Part shown: piece by piece, positions 11,073 through 22,887 of the stretch
Numbering within the stretch: the stretch's first letter is position 1
Layout: each line of letters begins with the position of its first letter
Source of the DNA: Diphasiastrum complanatum
Lineage: Eukaryota > Streptophyta > Lycopodiopsida > Lycopodiales > Lycopodiaceae
Assembly: GCA_029204225.1 (NCBI GenBank)
Contig: CM055100.1
Location: 7,702,713 to 7,766,712 of the forward strand
Length of the DNA stretch: 64,000 bases
Direction: 5' to 3'
Notes under the pieces: model-generated
The model's database searches: none
Seen by the model: the letters and a program-made list of their open reading frames with translations, nothing else
What the model was told of the DNA's origin: nothing
Position numbers and translations under genes: made by a program

Positions 11073-11528
11073 GTTCTATGGTCGAAACTTATTAAATGTC
11101 TGTCGAGTATGAAGTTGATAGACGCATGTCTACAAATTTGATATTTTTCTAGCCATGCTTTCTTGATTTTTTATTTTATGTAATTGTCCACATAATTGCG
11201 GTGTTATTGTTGTTTGCCGACATGCATGAATGTCACTGTAAAATTCTCTTCTAACGAGTCATCCTCATAGGGAAATTTCTAATATCACCTGAAATTGCAC
11301 ATCTAATTCAAGGAGGAACAAATCACATTCTAAATCAGAAAACTAGTGATTTTCTATCTTTGGTCCTTGGTATAGTGTAGTAAAGCAAATGTTTGATTTT
11401 GGATTTTAGATCTTGATATAGGCTACAAACAGATTGATAGTTGAAGAATTTTAAGCATATTATCATGCATTCATATACCAGCATCGAGTGCCAAAATACA
11501 AGAATACAATAATTGTGATCTTTTGCAG
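11073..11528 (+). other. Possible copia continuation, then dynein intron
   Basis: It starts TATGGTC-AAAC, as expected for YGLKQ after KAL, but the match fades within about 60 bp. The rest has no gene and leads to a pyrimidine-poor acceptor TTTTGCAG at 11521-11528. Confidence 0.35.
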
Positions 11529-11707
11529 ATATGGGTACGAAAATGGGTCAGTCATGGTGCGTATGATTAATGCTGCGCTTCTTTATGCATTTGAATACTT
11601 GGGAAATAGCAGTCGATTGGTTATTACTCCTTTGACAGATCGTTGCTATAGGACACTTATGGGAGCTCTTCATCTCAATCTGGGAGGAGCTCCTGAAGGA
11701 CCTGCAG
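11529..11707 (+). CDS. Dynein heavy chain exon a: end of linker, start of AAA1 P-loop
   Basis: Encodes [19 protein letters not shown] and [12 protein letters not shown]. Acceptor TTTTGCAG, donor CCTGCAG|GTACTT. It begins with the last base of a codon and ends with the first base of a glycine codon, so the AAA1 Walker A motif GPAGTGKT is cut between this exon and the one 9 kb downstream. Confidence 0.95.
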
Positions 11708-11856
11708 GTACTTTTGCAATTGCCAGGTCAGAGCTATTTGATTTACTTTTGGTATTCCTTTTTATCTACTATTAAAAGTGCTTTTAGACAAGCCTACTAT
11801 CAGGCCAAAGTTGTTAAAGGAGTTTCCCTGAGGAAATTGGATGTTGACATGGTTTA

Positions 11857-12219
11857 AGCTTTTCTGAGCACAATCCACGATTTCAAACTTTTTCCTTAGA
11901 TTTTCAGCTTCCCTAGCAGCAATCCAACACCCTCAATAAGCTGCTGAAATCTAATAGCAATCTGATAAGCGGAGAGAAAGTGATGGCCGTTTTTTTGCCT
12001 CCCAAAAATCCTGATTTTCCAATTTCAGATCTGAAAATCTCTGTTTCTAACTCCGAAAAATGGCTGCCACTGGGCACTGGAGCTCCTACTGCTCCTATGT
12101 GTTGTCTCTCCCTCTTTCCCCCCTTCAAAAACCCCAAGAATGCTGCAAAAATTAGAGATTTCTCCACTCTCTCTGTAAAACGGGGCATTCTCTCTCTAGA
12201 ACGAGGCTCTGATACCAAA
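11857..12219 (-). mobile_element. Leader of an LTR retroelement with tRNA-iMet primer site
   Basis: GGCTCTGATACCA at 12205-12217 is, on the - strand, TGGTATCAGAGCC, the usual plant primer site complementary to initiator tRNA-Met. It lies two bases inside an LTR end (TGTGACA on the - strand). The sequence leftward would be the 5' leader. No gag follows; the element is cut off. Confidence 0.7.
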
Positions 12220-12546
12220 TGTCACACTCCAATCTCCAAGAGCTCTCAAGCTCGGATGGCCGGTATGAGGAATGATTTACCCAACCGTAGGTGCCCTCCT
12301 CTTGAGTCTAATTACTATTTTGGGCCTGGGACAGATGGCTGCCATGCAAGGGTAATCAATCCCCATGGTGCAATGTAAATCCACTACCCATAATCAGTGC
12401 CTTTGAGGCACCACCCCCAAGCCCCATCATGGACCTATCACTTCTTTGGCCCTACTCCGCACCTTCTCGCACCTGGATCTAAAGAGGCCAACACTCACTT
12501 GCTTTGCCTACTACTTCGTGGTTCTAGAACGATTACTAGTAGTACA
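12220..12546 (-). repeat. LTR (5' LTR of the truncated retroelement)
   Basis: Begins TGTCACACTCC and ends ACTAGTAGTACA, so it has TG..CA ends and sits at the correct distance from the primer site. 327 bp. The left edge is fixed by the primer site; the right edge is inferred from the TG..CA rule. No second LTR was found, so the partner was lost. Confidence 0.55.
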
Positions 12547-13236
12547 CGACCCTTTGCAGAGGATGATGGCTAGTGATGGGATATGAATTTGCCATGTGTG
12601 GTAAAGCATGGCCAATGCCTAATCTAGTTTTATGTCGAGCGAAATCACTTGACTACAAGCAACGTGGTTCAAAGGCAGTTCAAACCAATGATGTTGCATA
12701 GAAATTCGCACACCAAAATGTGAAACTTAGATCTATGCAAGTATCTATGAAATTATTCTACATGTTGTAAATAATCCAAGATGAAAGCAAGTTCATGGAG
12801 TTTGAACTTATTCCATAAACATAGTATATAGTATCTTTCATATTATCCTTTTTATTACTCCCAAGTGTGCTCACATTGTTCTTAAGGTTATTATATACTT
12901 AGGCTGATTATCTAGTGGCTTCTTGTGATCTAATCTCTAAGAAAGTATGAAAAACATGGAGCCAATATGGCTTGTCTTATTAGATACTAGCAAAGAGTAG
13001 GTGAGGATATGTGACTAGTAAAAAGGCTATCATTCACAAAAACCGTTCATGTAGGCAATATATACTACCTTCTAACTTCCATGTAGCTTTAATCTTGGTG
13101 GATACTTCATTGAAGTAGATCCTATAGTTTTTGTTAGTGTGAATGTTCTCTCACTCCATTAAGATGAAAAAAAATCTTAGAAATCAACAAGGGTGGGGAC
13201 ATCTTTGATTATGCGTTGTTAAGAGGTCAAAGCATA
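12547..13236. other. No gene seen (dynein intron 1)
   Basis: AT-rich intron sequence with no supportable ORF or repeat family recognised. Confidence 0.5.
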
Positions 13237-13499
13237 ATTTCACTTTCTTTTCTTGCAACCATTTGAATCAAATGTGTCATATATTGGACTAGCGCCGCTA
13301 GCCTTTCACATGTTTGTAAATATTAATGTAAAGGCTTTTGGTTGCCATATTAGCTTCATGATTTGTTACGTGGCCCACAACATCTATGATGCTTAGGTGA
13401 GAAAAAAATGAGCTCAGAGTCACATGCGTGCTGATAAAAAATATGGCATAGCAGCCAGAAGTGTCTAGTGACTGTATAGATTGGGGATTTAGTGCAAAT
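13237..13499. repeat. 263-bp host duplication, left copy
   Basis: Runs ATTTCACTTTC ... TTAGTGCAAAT. A copy of identical length with about 9 substitutions lies at 19867-20129, on the other side of gypsy G1. Flanking host sequence differs outside both copies, so the unit was duplicated around the element. Confidence 0.9.
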
Positions 13500-13507
13500 C
13501 TCAAATG

Positions 13508-13947
13508 AAAATCTCAGGTGTTGAATCAATGAAGCATAAAAGACAGCAATAGACTAAAGCCCTACAAGCAATAGACAAGACAATAGGTTCTCCCACGAAG
13601 AGCCCAAGCAATACCAATCGATAATCTGAAAAATGAGTGTACAAATGCCCCTACAAATACCCTACCAATGAACCCTAAAATAGGAATTCAAAAGTAAAGG
13701 GAGGGAAAATAGTGCGCCCTCCTACGGACCCCACTCCACAGATAACCATATAATAAGGGCCCAAGGCCAGTCAATGTCATAAAAAAGGACCTAGTGCGGG
13801 TCATAAGCATATAAAAAGGCCCTGGGGCCTATACATGACTAATATAAAATGCGTAACCAAAAATATACATAACCAACAGTAATGTAAAGAGGCCTGCGGA
13901 ATATATGCAGAGTAGCCCAGTAGGCCTGTATCCTGTAGTCCGTAACT
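13508..13947 (-). repeat. G1 3' LTR (end truncated)
   Basis: Matches 19402-19866 with about 17 substitutions, two 1-nt gaps and a 13-bp duplication missing here. Its outer AGTTATTATC end is absent. On the - strand TATTTATAG near 13665 is a TATA-like promoter word. Confidence 0.92.
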
Positions 13948-14039
13948 CTCCCTGGCTATAAAGAACATTGCCCCCAATGTAGGCAAAATAAGATAAGAAC
14001 CAGAGCCAGAGAAAAATACTGCATCAAGATATCCCATCT

Positions 14040-14266
14040 GAGAAAGGAACATCAAGAGAAACCGGAGCATCCCGAGAAGCAATGGTAGCTGCAAGTGATC
14101 GAGCTTGATCAGCCAGGATAGGGGTATGATAAAAAACATCAATGGGCTCCAAAGTAGCCTCCTCAATAGGACGACCATCCCACTGGACCAAAAACTAAAC
14201 CTGCCGATGGTGACGACTATGCAATAAGTGCACCTGTAAAATAACAGCTGGCAGGAATGGAAAAAG
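14040..14266 (-). pseudogene. G1 chromodomain remnant
   Basis: FLVQWDGRPIEEATLEPIDVF near 14130-14190, the hallmark of chromovirus integrases that may read histone marks. Here a stop (TAG) precedes FLVQWD and Trp of ATWEP is Leu. In G2 both positions are intact. Confidence 0.8.
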
Positions 14267-15300
14267 CTATGGATCTGTAGGAAATGAGGAATCTCGAGGA
14301 GCATCATCCTCAATAGCAGCACGTAATAAACTAACATGAAAGATATCACAAGCCCGAGTAGCAGCAGGTAACTCAAGACGATATGTAATTGGACTGAGGC
14401 GCTCAAGAATCTGAAAAGGCCCATAATAGCGCGGCGCATGCTTCTCAGTAGAAGCAAGACCCTGTACAAAACGATGGCGAGCAAAGCGTAAAAGGAGAAA
14501 AACTGTATCTCCCTCTGCAAACTCAACATGGCGCCGATGACGATCAACAATGGTCCTGTACCGCTGCTGAATATGCTGTAAATGAGTAGCAACTCTAGTA
14601 ATAATCTCCCAAGCACTTGAAAGATACGATGAAATAGTAACAGGTGCATCATCTGGAGGAGCAGGTATACCGGGTAGAACTGGTGAGTATTCATGAGCAA
14701 GCAGGAAAGGAGAAACACCTGTGCTGGAACTAACAGAACTGTTATAACTATACTCAGCCAAACATAAATGCTGATCCCAATCACGACCAGAAGGAGAAAC
14801 ATAATGTCGTAAATAATCCTCCAATACCCGGTTAATAACCTCAGACTGACCATCCGCAGAAGAATGATAAGCAGTGCCCATAAGTATCCTAACATCCAAG
14901 ATACGCATAAGCTCTGTCCAAAAACCTGATGTAACCTTGGTATCTCGATCAGTAAGTATAGATCGTGGGAGACCATGTAAGCGGAAAATCTCAGAAATAA
15001 ATATACGACCACACTGCTCTGCTGTAATAGTACGTCTGACTGGTATGAAATGAGCTTGTTTAGAAAACCTATCAACTACCACCAAACAAGAGTCATGACC
15101 ACGCTTAGTACGGGGAAGACCTAAAATGAAGTCCATAGATATATCAGTCCACTGGCGGGAAGGAATAGGCCAACTTTGAAGGAGACCGCCAGGTTTTTCA
15201 CGGGAATACTTGTTTACGAAGGCAAAAATCACAAGTATGAATAAGGTGGGAAAGCTCACTCTTCATGGAAGGCCAACAAAAATGATCTTTCAAACGGAAC
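14267..15300 (-). pseudogene. G1 integrase
   Basis: Would insert the cDNA into the genome. Zinc region: HLIHTCDFCLR (ends near 15205, separated by an extra T). Catalytic core: [46 protein letters not shown] (D of the DDE triad) and [20 protein letters not shown] (E). C-terminal part: [21 protein letters not shown] stop follows where G2-like sequence continues toward the chromodomain. Confidence 0.9.
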
Positions 15301-15381
15301 AAGGACTTTTGAAAACCAAAATGGCCACCAACAGGAGAGGAATGGGCATCAAGAAGGAGCTGTGGACGTATGTCGAGAGTG

Positions 15382-16137
15382 CTAGGGAATACATAACGAA
15401 CCATAGTGAAACAAACGATGATTAACAATGGAATAAACCTGGTGAGGGTGAGAGGAAGGACGAGAGGCAGACGACATAACATCACGAAAGTCTGGACATG
15501 TGGCATAAGCCTGAGGAAGATCATCATACCAAGAGTGGGGAGACGTAACAAGATTGTAAGTAAGAGCAGGTAAACGAGACAAAGCATCAGTAGCAGCATT
15601 ACTTTTACCAGGCTTATAATGAATATCAAAATGAAAGGACTGTAAAAACTGAAGCCAACGGTAGTGACAATCACTAAGATCCTTTTGTGTATACAAATAA
15701 CGAAGTGACTGGTGATCAGTAAAAACATCAAACGGAACACGATACAGATAATGACGCCACTTCTTTAAAGCAAAAATGATAGCAAGCAATTCTTTTTCAT
15801 GAGTGGAATAGTGCTGCTCATACGAACGAAGACGACGGGATTCATATGCAATAACACACTGACGCTGACGTAACAAAGCACCTAATCCTGTGGATCTAGC
15901 ATCAGTCTCAACAGCAAAACGTTGGGAAAAATCTGGAAGACATAAAACAGGGGCAGTGGTAAGCTTAACCTTCAAAGTATCAAAAGCTGACTGACATGCG
16001 GGAGTCCAAGCAAACGAAGTTTCCTTTTTCAACAGAGCATGCAAAGGAGATGCAAGAGTGGCAAAATGAGCAACTGGTTTACGAAGATGGATAGCAAGAC
16101 CAAGAAACATACGAACATCATGAACATCAGCAGGCAC
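15382..16137 (-). pseudogene. G1 RNase H domain
   Basis: Starts VHDVRMFLGLAIHLRK and contains FAVETDARSTGLGALL, YSTHEKELLAIIFALKKW, FTDHQSLRYL and SNAATDALSR, the Ty3-type RNase H signature including its catalytic Asp/Glu residues. It overlaps the upstream frame in a different register. An extra base near 15388, absent from G2, pushes the next section out of frame. Confidence 0.9.
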
Positions 16138-18644
16138 AGGCCATGAAAGAATGAACGGACCTTACGAGGGTCGAGACGAACAGTACCAGTAGTAACAAAG
16201 AAGCCCAAAAATTCGATTTGTACAACAGCAAAAGAACATTTAGAACGTTTAGCATACAGATGATGAGTAACTAACAAAACAAAAACAGAACGAACGTGCT
16301 GAACATGAAGAGAGAGAGTGGTGCTATAAATGAGGATATCGTCAAAATAAACAATGACACACTTTCCAAGAAGAGGACGGAAGATGTTATTCATGACATT
16401 CTGAAAAGTGGGCGGGCCATTGGTAACACCAAAAGGAAGGACACGAAACTCATACAGACCAAAGTGGGTAGGGAAAGCTGTCTTGTGCTCATCAGGAGGA
16501 TGCGTACGAATCTGGTGATAACCGGAACGGAGGTCAAGTTTAGAAAAGATCTTGGCTTGGCCTAACTGGTCAAACTGGTCATCCATATGAGGGATAGGGT
16601 ACTGATTACGGATAGTAAGTTTATTTAAAGCACGATAATTAATACATAGACGTTTAGTACCATCCTTCTTATCAACAAGTAAAACAGGAGCACCAAAAGG
16701 ACTGTGGCTAGGAACAATAAGGCCTTGATGTAATAAATCAAACACCTGACGCTGGTCTTCCTCGCGCTCAACAATAGACATACGAAAAGGAGGACGAGAA
16801 GGAGGTGATGCAGAGGAAACAAGGTCTATATGGTGGTTGACATCTCGTAAAGGTGGTAACTGAGTCGGCTTTCTAAAAACATGCTCAAATTCACGCAACA
16901 GTTCAGAAAATACCTGTGGCAAAGGTGGTGCATCCGCAATAGGCTGAACTGGCTGAACAGAAAGAATAGTCGCACAGTGGGCCTTCGAGAGGCTCCGTAT
17001 GAACAGCTTCCCGGAAATATGCTGATAGTCTTGCCGAGAATCAACACCGGAAAATATATGCTGAGTACCATCATGAGAGAATGTCAATGTCTGCTGCTGG
17101 AGGTCTAATGTAACCGCACCAAGGGATGCAAACCAATCAGCACCGAGGATAAGATCGTACCGTGTAAGTGGAATAATATGAAAATCTGCCTGACCAAGGA
17201 AGTCTCCAATCCGATATGAAAGCTGTTGATACATCTGCGTGCTAGGAAAAGAGTGTGCGCTGGCAACCTCAACATGCAGGGGATGAGGCGTAGTGACTGG
17301 CATAGCACGAATGCGTGTAGTAATATGACTGCTGAGAAACGAGTGAGTGCTAACCGTGTCAACAAGGGCAATAAACTCACGACCAATGATATGTACGCGA
17401 AGATGGATATGGCGTGGACCCGGCTTACCGGCCCAAGTAGCATAAGCAAGTTGAGCATGGCATACAGCTAGATCAGGGGGATCAGGAACAGGCTTAGTGG
17501 GTGTGGCAAACTGATCAACAGGTGGGTCATCATCAAGAATATGAAGGCATACGGCAGAATCAGGACTATCATCAGGTGTGTCAGCATCATGGAAATAGAC
17601 GACAGTAGCAGTGGCAGGCTGTCGACAATCACGGGCGATATGATCAGGACTCTTACAGTTGAAACATAAGCGCTTTTCACGGATCTCAGACATCTCAGGC
17701 TGTGAGTAGCGACGAACAAAAATAGGACGAGGAGAAAAAGGAGGACGTGGTGCAGAAGGAAGAGTGGACGAAGGTGAACTGACAGATGTGGGACTAGCAC
17801 AGGATGGAGAGGAAAAAATAGGACGTGTGAAAGGACGCAAAGGACGAGAAACAAAGGAAGAGATGGGAGAGTACTTGTGCTGCAGTGCGGTAGCAAGGGA
17901 GATGGCGTGAGAAAGAGTGAGTGGAAAAATAGAAGAAACATCATACCCGAGTGCGCCTCGTAGACCAGTAACGTAGCGAGAGATGAGCTCCAATGTAGAA
18001 ATATCTGGGAATAGATAGGAAAGCTCTGTAAACCGTGTTGTATAAGCAGCCAAGTCACCAGTGTGAGATAAACTGCGAAAGATGTCGTGTTGTCGAATAA
18101 GCCACTGAGGATCAATCATCGCTAGGCGGAGTGCTGTCATAAACTCTGTCCAACTAGCAAGGCCAGGATGTGAAGCCGTCTGGCGAAACATGCGCCACCA
18201 AGTAGCAGCACGGCCCTCCAAATGTAAAGCGGCCAAATGTATCCGCTGAATGTCAGTCTTAGGAAACATGAGGAAGTAGGTCTCAAGCTTAGAATACCAA
18301 TTCTCGACCACATTCCCATCGGATGACCCAAAATACACAGTAAGCTGAACCTTATCCTTAAAGTCTCGTGGCAAAGGACCAGAAGATGAAGGAGTCTCGG
18401 GTGGTGGAAATGTACGCTGTGGGGGAACAGGTGGAGATAGTGGAGAAACACTGGACTGTAATGATAGTGTAGCAATCTGGGCAGAAAGAGCAATGAACGT
18501 CTCTTGTAACTCCTGGCGTAAATTAGTGCGTACATCACTCATGGCTTCCCTAAGATGATCTCGGAATTCATGCCGTACTTCGTCAAGGTAAGTGGAAGAC
18601 GGTATGCGAGGCTCAGAAGATGTAGGGGAAGTATCCATGGTCAA
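16029..18644 (-). pseudogene. G1 gag-protease-reverse transcriptase polyprotein
   Basis: An 871-codon frame. Gag: retrotransposon gag domain (NWYSKLETYFLMFP, ALHLEGRAATWWR, about residues 110-240), then a CCHC knuckle CFNCKSPDHIARDC (about 335). Protease (about 420): ALVDTVSTHSFLSS, where the catalytic triplet should be DTG; the valine should inactivate it. RT (about 600-830): KLDLRSGYHQIR, FRVLPFGVTNGPPTFQ, YFDDILIYS, all intact. The frame is lost just after LDPRKV at about 16154, where one base is missing, and RNase H continues in another frame. Confidence 0.93.
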
Positions 18645-18869
18645 GGAATGAAGGAAGTGAAGAGAGTGTAAGAAAAGCTTAATATCGGAGGGAGTGGACT
18701 TTTGTCGTCACCTTAAATACGCTTTAGGTACACAAACGACGCTAAGAGCAAGAAAGGAAATGACAAATGTCAAGAAAAGGTGTGGAAAGCAAGGAAAAAC
18801 CAGCAAAGATACCTCTCGATAGAGCTCCAAGCGTGTGCGAAGAGCTGGCTGGAAAATGTGACCACAAGG

Positions 18870-19075
18870 AGAATGAAAGTGGGCGCTGGACAGCCTCCAA
18901 TCAATGCTGAAAATATGGCTGGAAATCTGCGGAAAACGTGATGAAATAGGGCGATGGACAGCCTCCAATCAAAACTGAAATATGGCTGAAACTCTGCTGG
19001 AACAATGGCTGAAAAATGTGATGAAGTAGGGCGCTGGACAGCCTCCAATCAATGCTGAAAAGATGGTTGGGAATC
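18870..19075 (-). repeat. Leader tandem repeat of G1
   Basis: Three imperfect units of 70-80 bp with the core GTAGGGCGCTGGACAGCC (near 18878, 18947 and 19026), separated by ATGGCTGAAA-type text. They lie between the primer site and gag. The same core repeats in G2 and G3. Confidence 0.8.
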
Positions 19076-19389
19076 CTCTCCCTGAATCAAATGGAGGATT
19101 CAAATAAAAAAGAAGGAAAAGGACTTGGAACTTGGGCGCCGGAAATAATCTGCCAAAAAAAAAACAAATTTTTTTTTTCCGGCCGCCAAATTCACCGGAA
19201 GTACTTCCGCTAACTATCTGCTAAAGCTCCGCCAAGGAAAATGCTCTGATGGGAGTTGGTGCTCCTCCAAACTGTGCTGAATGTTGTTGAAGCAAAGAGA
19301 CGAAAGCCCTCAGCAAAGAGAGAAAAATCAGCAAGGAAAATGGGCACCCAATCAGAAAATCAGATCTGAAATTCAGCAATCAGGAAAGT

Positions 19390-19401
19390 GCTCTGATACC
19401 A
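19390..19401 (-). promoter_or_regulatory. G1 primer binding site (initiator tRNA-Met)
   Basis: GCTCTGATACCA on the + strand is TGGTATCAGAGC in sense, complementary to the 3' end of plant initiator tRNA-Met. G2 has the same site at 33803-33814 and G3 at 27976-27987. Confidence 0.9.
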
Positions 19402-19866
19402 AGTTATTATCAAAATCTCAGGTGTTGAATCAATGAAGCATAAAATACAGCAATAGACTAAAGCCCTACAAGCAATAGACAAGACAATAGGTTCTCCCAC
19501 AAAGAGCCCAAGCAATACCAATCAATAATCTGAAAAATGAGTGTACAAATGCCCCTATAAATACCCTACCAATGAACCCTAAAATAGGAATTCAAAAGTG
19601 AAGGGAGGGAAAATGTGGAGGGAAAATAGTGCGCCCTCCTACGGGCCCCCACTCCACATATAACCATATAATAAGGGCCCAAGACCAGTCAATGTCACAA
19701 AAAAGGACCTAGTGCGGGTCATAAGCATATAAAAAGGCTCTGGGGCCTGTACATGACTAAGGTAAAATACGTAACCAGAAATATACATAACCAACAGTAA
19801 ATGTAAAGAGGCCTGCAGAATCTATGCAGAGTAGCCCAGTAGGCCTGTATCCTGTAGTCCGTAACT
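19402..19866 (-). repeat. G1 5' LTR
   Basis: Bounded by AGTTATTATC at the primer-site side and CGTAACT at the outer side; in sense orientation it starts AGTTACGG and ends ATAACT. The primer site follows with no spacer. Confidence 0.92.
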
Positions 19867-20129
19867 ATTTCACTTTCTTTTCTTGCAACCATTTGAATCA
19901 AATGTGTCATATGTTGGACTAGCTCCTCTAGCCTTTCACATGTTTATAAATATTAATGTAAAGGCTTTTGCTTGCCGTATTAGCTTCATGATTTGTTACG
20001 TGGCCCACAACATCTATGATGCTTAGGTGAGAAAAAAATGAGCTCAGAGTCACATGCGTGCTGATAAAAAATATGGCATAGTAGCTAGAAGTGTCTAGTG
20101 ACTGTTTAGATTGGGGATTTAGTGCAAAT
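19867..20129. repeat. 263-bp host duplication, right copy
   Basis: Right partner of 13237-13499. It starts immediately after the 5' LTR end of G1 (CGTAACT|ATTTCAC). Divergence from the left copy, about 3.4% by eye, is close to that between the two G1 LTRs (about 3.9%). Confidence 0.9.
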
Positions 20130-20795
20130 GAGTCTCGTTGATCCAATCGCACGGGAGATAGATCAACAGTTGAAGTCGAGTTAGATTTAGGATATTAGAT
20201 CGAGGAAAAACTGTTGGATGAGCAAGAAATGGGACCTTGAAGAGTTGGAAGGCACAATGGCCTTCATCTTTATTAAAAAAATTTATTTTGAAATGGAAGA
20301 TTCGACCCGAAGAGAAGAAAATGACATCTTTCATTAAAAATCTTCAAAGCAACGTTTTAGTTCATTTGTGCAAGGAAAATGACTTTGGTTATCGTAGTAT
20401 GAGCATTCTGAAGCACTTCTTCATCATGTTCTCGACATTATTAGTAAGTGAAGATTCTTGTATCTCTCTTGAAAAGGATTACATGCGATTGTATGGAAAC
20501 ATTTATCCAATTTTCTCAAATTGTGATCTTTTGCTTGAATTGCTTCACAACCATTGCTTGGATGGATTTACTCTTCTAAAACTTATAGAAAATGGGGTTG
20601 TACTTGTCCCTTCTATGATATTTAGAAAGAAAAAATAGAGTGGCGTAGATATTCATTTTGATGGACTTCTGATTTTCTTCCAAAAAAGATTATTTTGATA
20701 ATAAGGAAAACTTTTATAGTAGAGTTGAACTAATTGTAAAATGCATGATGTGGTTGCAATGTCTAAAGTTGAATCCTTTGAATTTCTGAGTGTAG
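20130..20795 (+). other. Dynein intron 1 end, with one unassigned ORF
   Basis: A 133-codon frame (20237-20638, starting MKSWKAQWPSS) has no family I recognise, is AT-rich and lies inside an intron just upstream of exon b. It includes short Leu-rich text (CDLLLELLHNHCLDGFTLLK). It could be a decayed transposon ORF or chance. The acceptor GAGTGTAG for exon b ends at 20795. Confidence 0.3.
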
Positions 20796-20968
20796 GAACT
20801 GGGAAGACAGAGACGACAAAGGATTTAGCAAAAGCTATAGCAATGCAATGTGTCGTCTTTAACTGCTCTGATGGTTTGGACTACTTGGCGATGGGAAAAT
20901 TCTTTAAGGGTCTTGCAAGTTCGGGTGCGTGGGCTTGTTTTGATGAGTTCAACCGAATAGATCTTGAG
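20796..20968 (+). CDS. Dynein heavy chain exon b: AAA1 Walker A (second half) and Walker B
   Basis: Encodes [36 protein letters not shown] and [14 protein letters not shown]1 is the main ATPase site of dynein; the lysine, the threonine and the Walker B D-E pair are all present. Acceptor TGTAG|GAACT, donor CTTGAG|GTAACT. It joins the previous exon in frame. Confidence 0.95.
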
Positions 20969-22880
20969 GTAACTTATAAGCCATTGAGTGTTTGGCATTT
21001 TCAGAAATCTCATCTCATTGATGTGTTAAACATACTTTTAAATGTAATAAAATGCATCAATGTACTATACAATGATTAATAACCATAAATGGGCAAGTAG
21101 CAAATAAATTGAACTTCACATTTGTAAGAACTCAAAAAATTCTTTGTCTAATTTGATTACCGTGCATGCTTAATCTTTTGAGTACATGTCTGCTTATAGT
21201 GGATGTTGTGCTATAAAGTTGGTGTTGTTGTTATCATATCACTTGATTATGCGATGTTGATAGTGACCTTAAAATAAGATTTAGTGCACAAGTTTGAAGT
21301 ATCTAGAACCTTGTATATTTTCATTTCATAAGCTAGGTCTTCATTCAATTATCGCATTTTCTTTATGAAAGCATATTGAAGCATTTCAAGATGCATGTTG
21401 ACCCATTTCTAAAGGGAGAGATGTAGTGAGGACAAATGTCTCATTGATCCCAAGTCTCTAGCTTGAATTTTTTTTGATTTTGGAGACATTTAGAAATCTT
21501 TGCCATTTTGATACTCCCTCTTTGTTGTTCAGACATCCATAGGAAAGTTAAATTCACGGATAGCATGGAGGGGAAGACTGAAAAGTCATCACTTTGGAAC
21601 ACAAATGTAAAGTAATGAGAGGCGCAAAAAGCATATCAAAGGTAATATTGGGTATGCATCCACATAATGGCCCTCTCAAAGAGGAAATAATGTATCTGAA
21701 TTCATTTTCTTTCTCACCTTAGGCTATTTTCCAATTGGGAAGCTTAAATAATGTCTAACACAAAAGTAACAAGGCATGGGTTGTTCTTCCACTTTGAAAT
21801 TTTGCAAATGGTGATCACTTTATCTGCAAACAAAGAAACATCAAATCTTCCTCCATCAATATTTAGGACTTGATGGAAGGTTGCTACAATGAATTTGATA
21901 TTATGCATGATGCTAGGGAGGCAAAGACTGTTAGAAATTGAGAATAGAGATAGTTAGGATTTTTAATCAAGGTTTACCAACCTAGGAATCCTTGATGTTC
22001 TTCTACAACTCAAAATAGATCAAAACCAACAACATGCATTCAACATGCAAGCAATCTGAAAAAGTCTAGAGGCATGCATGCAACATGCATGGACTAATAC
22101 TTGCACATGCAAAAGTAAATTGTTAGCAAATTGTAAATTTATCGACATGATTGATCATACTTATGAAGCGATTGGATCTGCCCAGCTATGGTGGACAGTG
22201 AAGAAGATGAAGAGGATGTGAGCAGAAAATTACATAATACTCATGAAAGAAACTTGCTACATAATCTAGAATGATAGTGTATGCTATAGGGAGCATTCTA
22301 GCATCATTAGTTTATGATATTGCTCCTTCAATTAGGCCGAATGGATCTCGAATACTTGTTGTCCACAAACTTCTAGCATGAAGAACATAACATTAGCAAG
22401 ATTACAATGAAAGAAACAAGATTCAATTAAACTAATCTAGGATAGCATAACACTAACATAAATGAGCAAGAAATTTTTGCACACAAGAGAGCAAAACACA
22501 ATAGCATATGTGAGAAAGATCTCTCCATCAAAAGTGCACCCATTGAGAGGAGGGTCTCTTTTATAGATTAGAACAAATGATATGTGATGTACATGGCTTC
22601 CAAGTGTCAATGTAGGTGTCCCACATGCTAAGACTCAAGCATGCACATTCTATGCATGGGTTTTCACTTTCTCTCTTCATGCAATGATTCTTGGCATGAT
22701 TTGCCTTGGTCCACAAGTTTCCATACTAGGAAAAATGCGCCCTCTTCTACATGCAAAATTGACAAAGTTCCAACATATAGTTGGTAGCATGTGAAATTGC
22801 CTCTAGGGTCCCATTTACAAACTTTTTGGGCCTACTCAAAGTTAAAACCTTTACAATAAATTATAATGTTTTACAAACTT
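20969..22880. other. Dynein intron 2, first part; no gene seen
   Basis: AT-rich. On the - strand CTATAAAAGAGACC near 22555-22570 is a TATA-like word, and the flanking text could be a decayed copia LTR because a copia Pol fragment begins at 22888. No boundary could be fixed. Confidence 0.35.
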
Positions 22881-22887
22881 GGAAAGC

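Larger units (their letters stand above)
13500..19866 (-). mobile_element. Ty3/gypsy chromovirus-type element G1, complete span, inactive
   Basis: Minus-strand order: 5' LTR (19402-19866), iMet primer site (19390-19401), leader with tandem repeats, gag-protease-RT (18644-16029), RNase H and integrase in shifted frames (16137-14267), chromodomain, purine-rich CCAGGGAG next to the 3' LTR (13508-13947). It lies antisense to the dynein gene in intron 1. The 3' LTR has lost about 12 terminal bases, replaced by the filler CTCAAATG at 13500-13507. Lesions: protease DTG changed to DTV, single-base frameshifts, and a stop in the chromodomain. Confidence 0.93.

Noticed and set aside
12205-12217. Possible tRNA-Met gene at TGGTATCAGAGCC sites (also 19390, 27976, 33803 and 62154)
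   Set aside because: Only the 12-13 nt primer complement is present, next to LTR ends; no tRNA body.
13801-15075. 424-codon Leu/Val-rich frame on the - strand of G1
   Set aside because: Shadow frame of the integrase region; it contains no motif and the true integrase reads in another frame. Similar hydrophobic shadows at 15198-15740, 17105-18538, 29704-30153 and 31518-32951.
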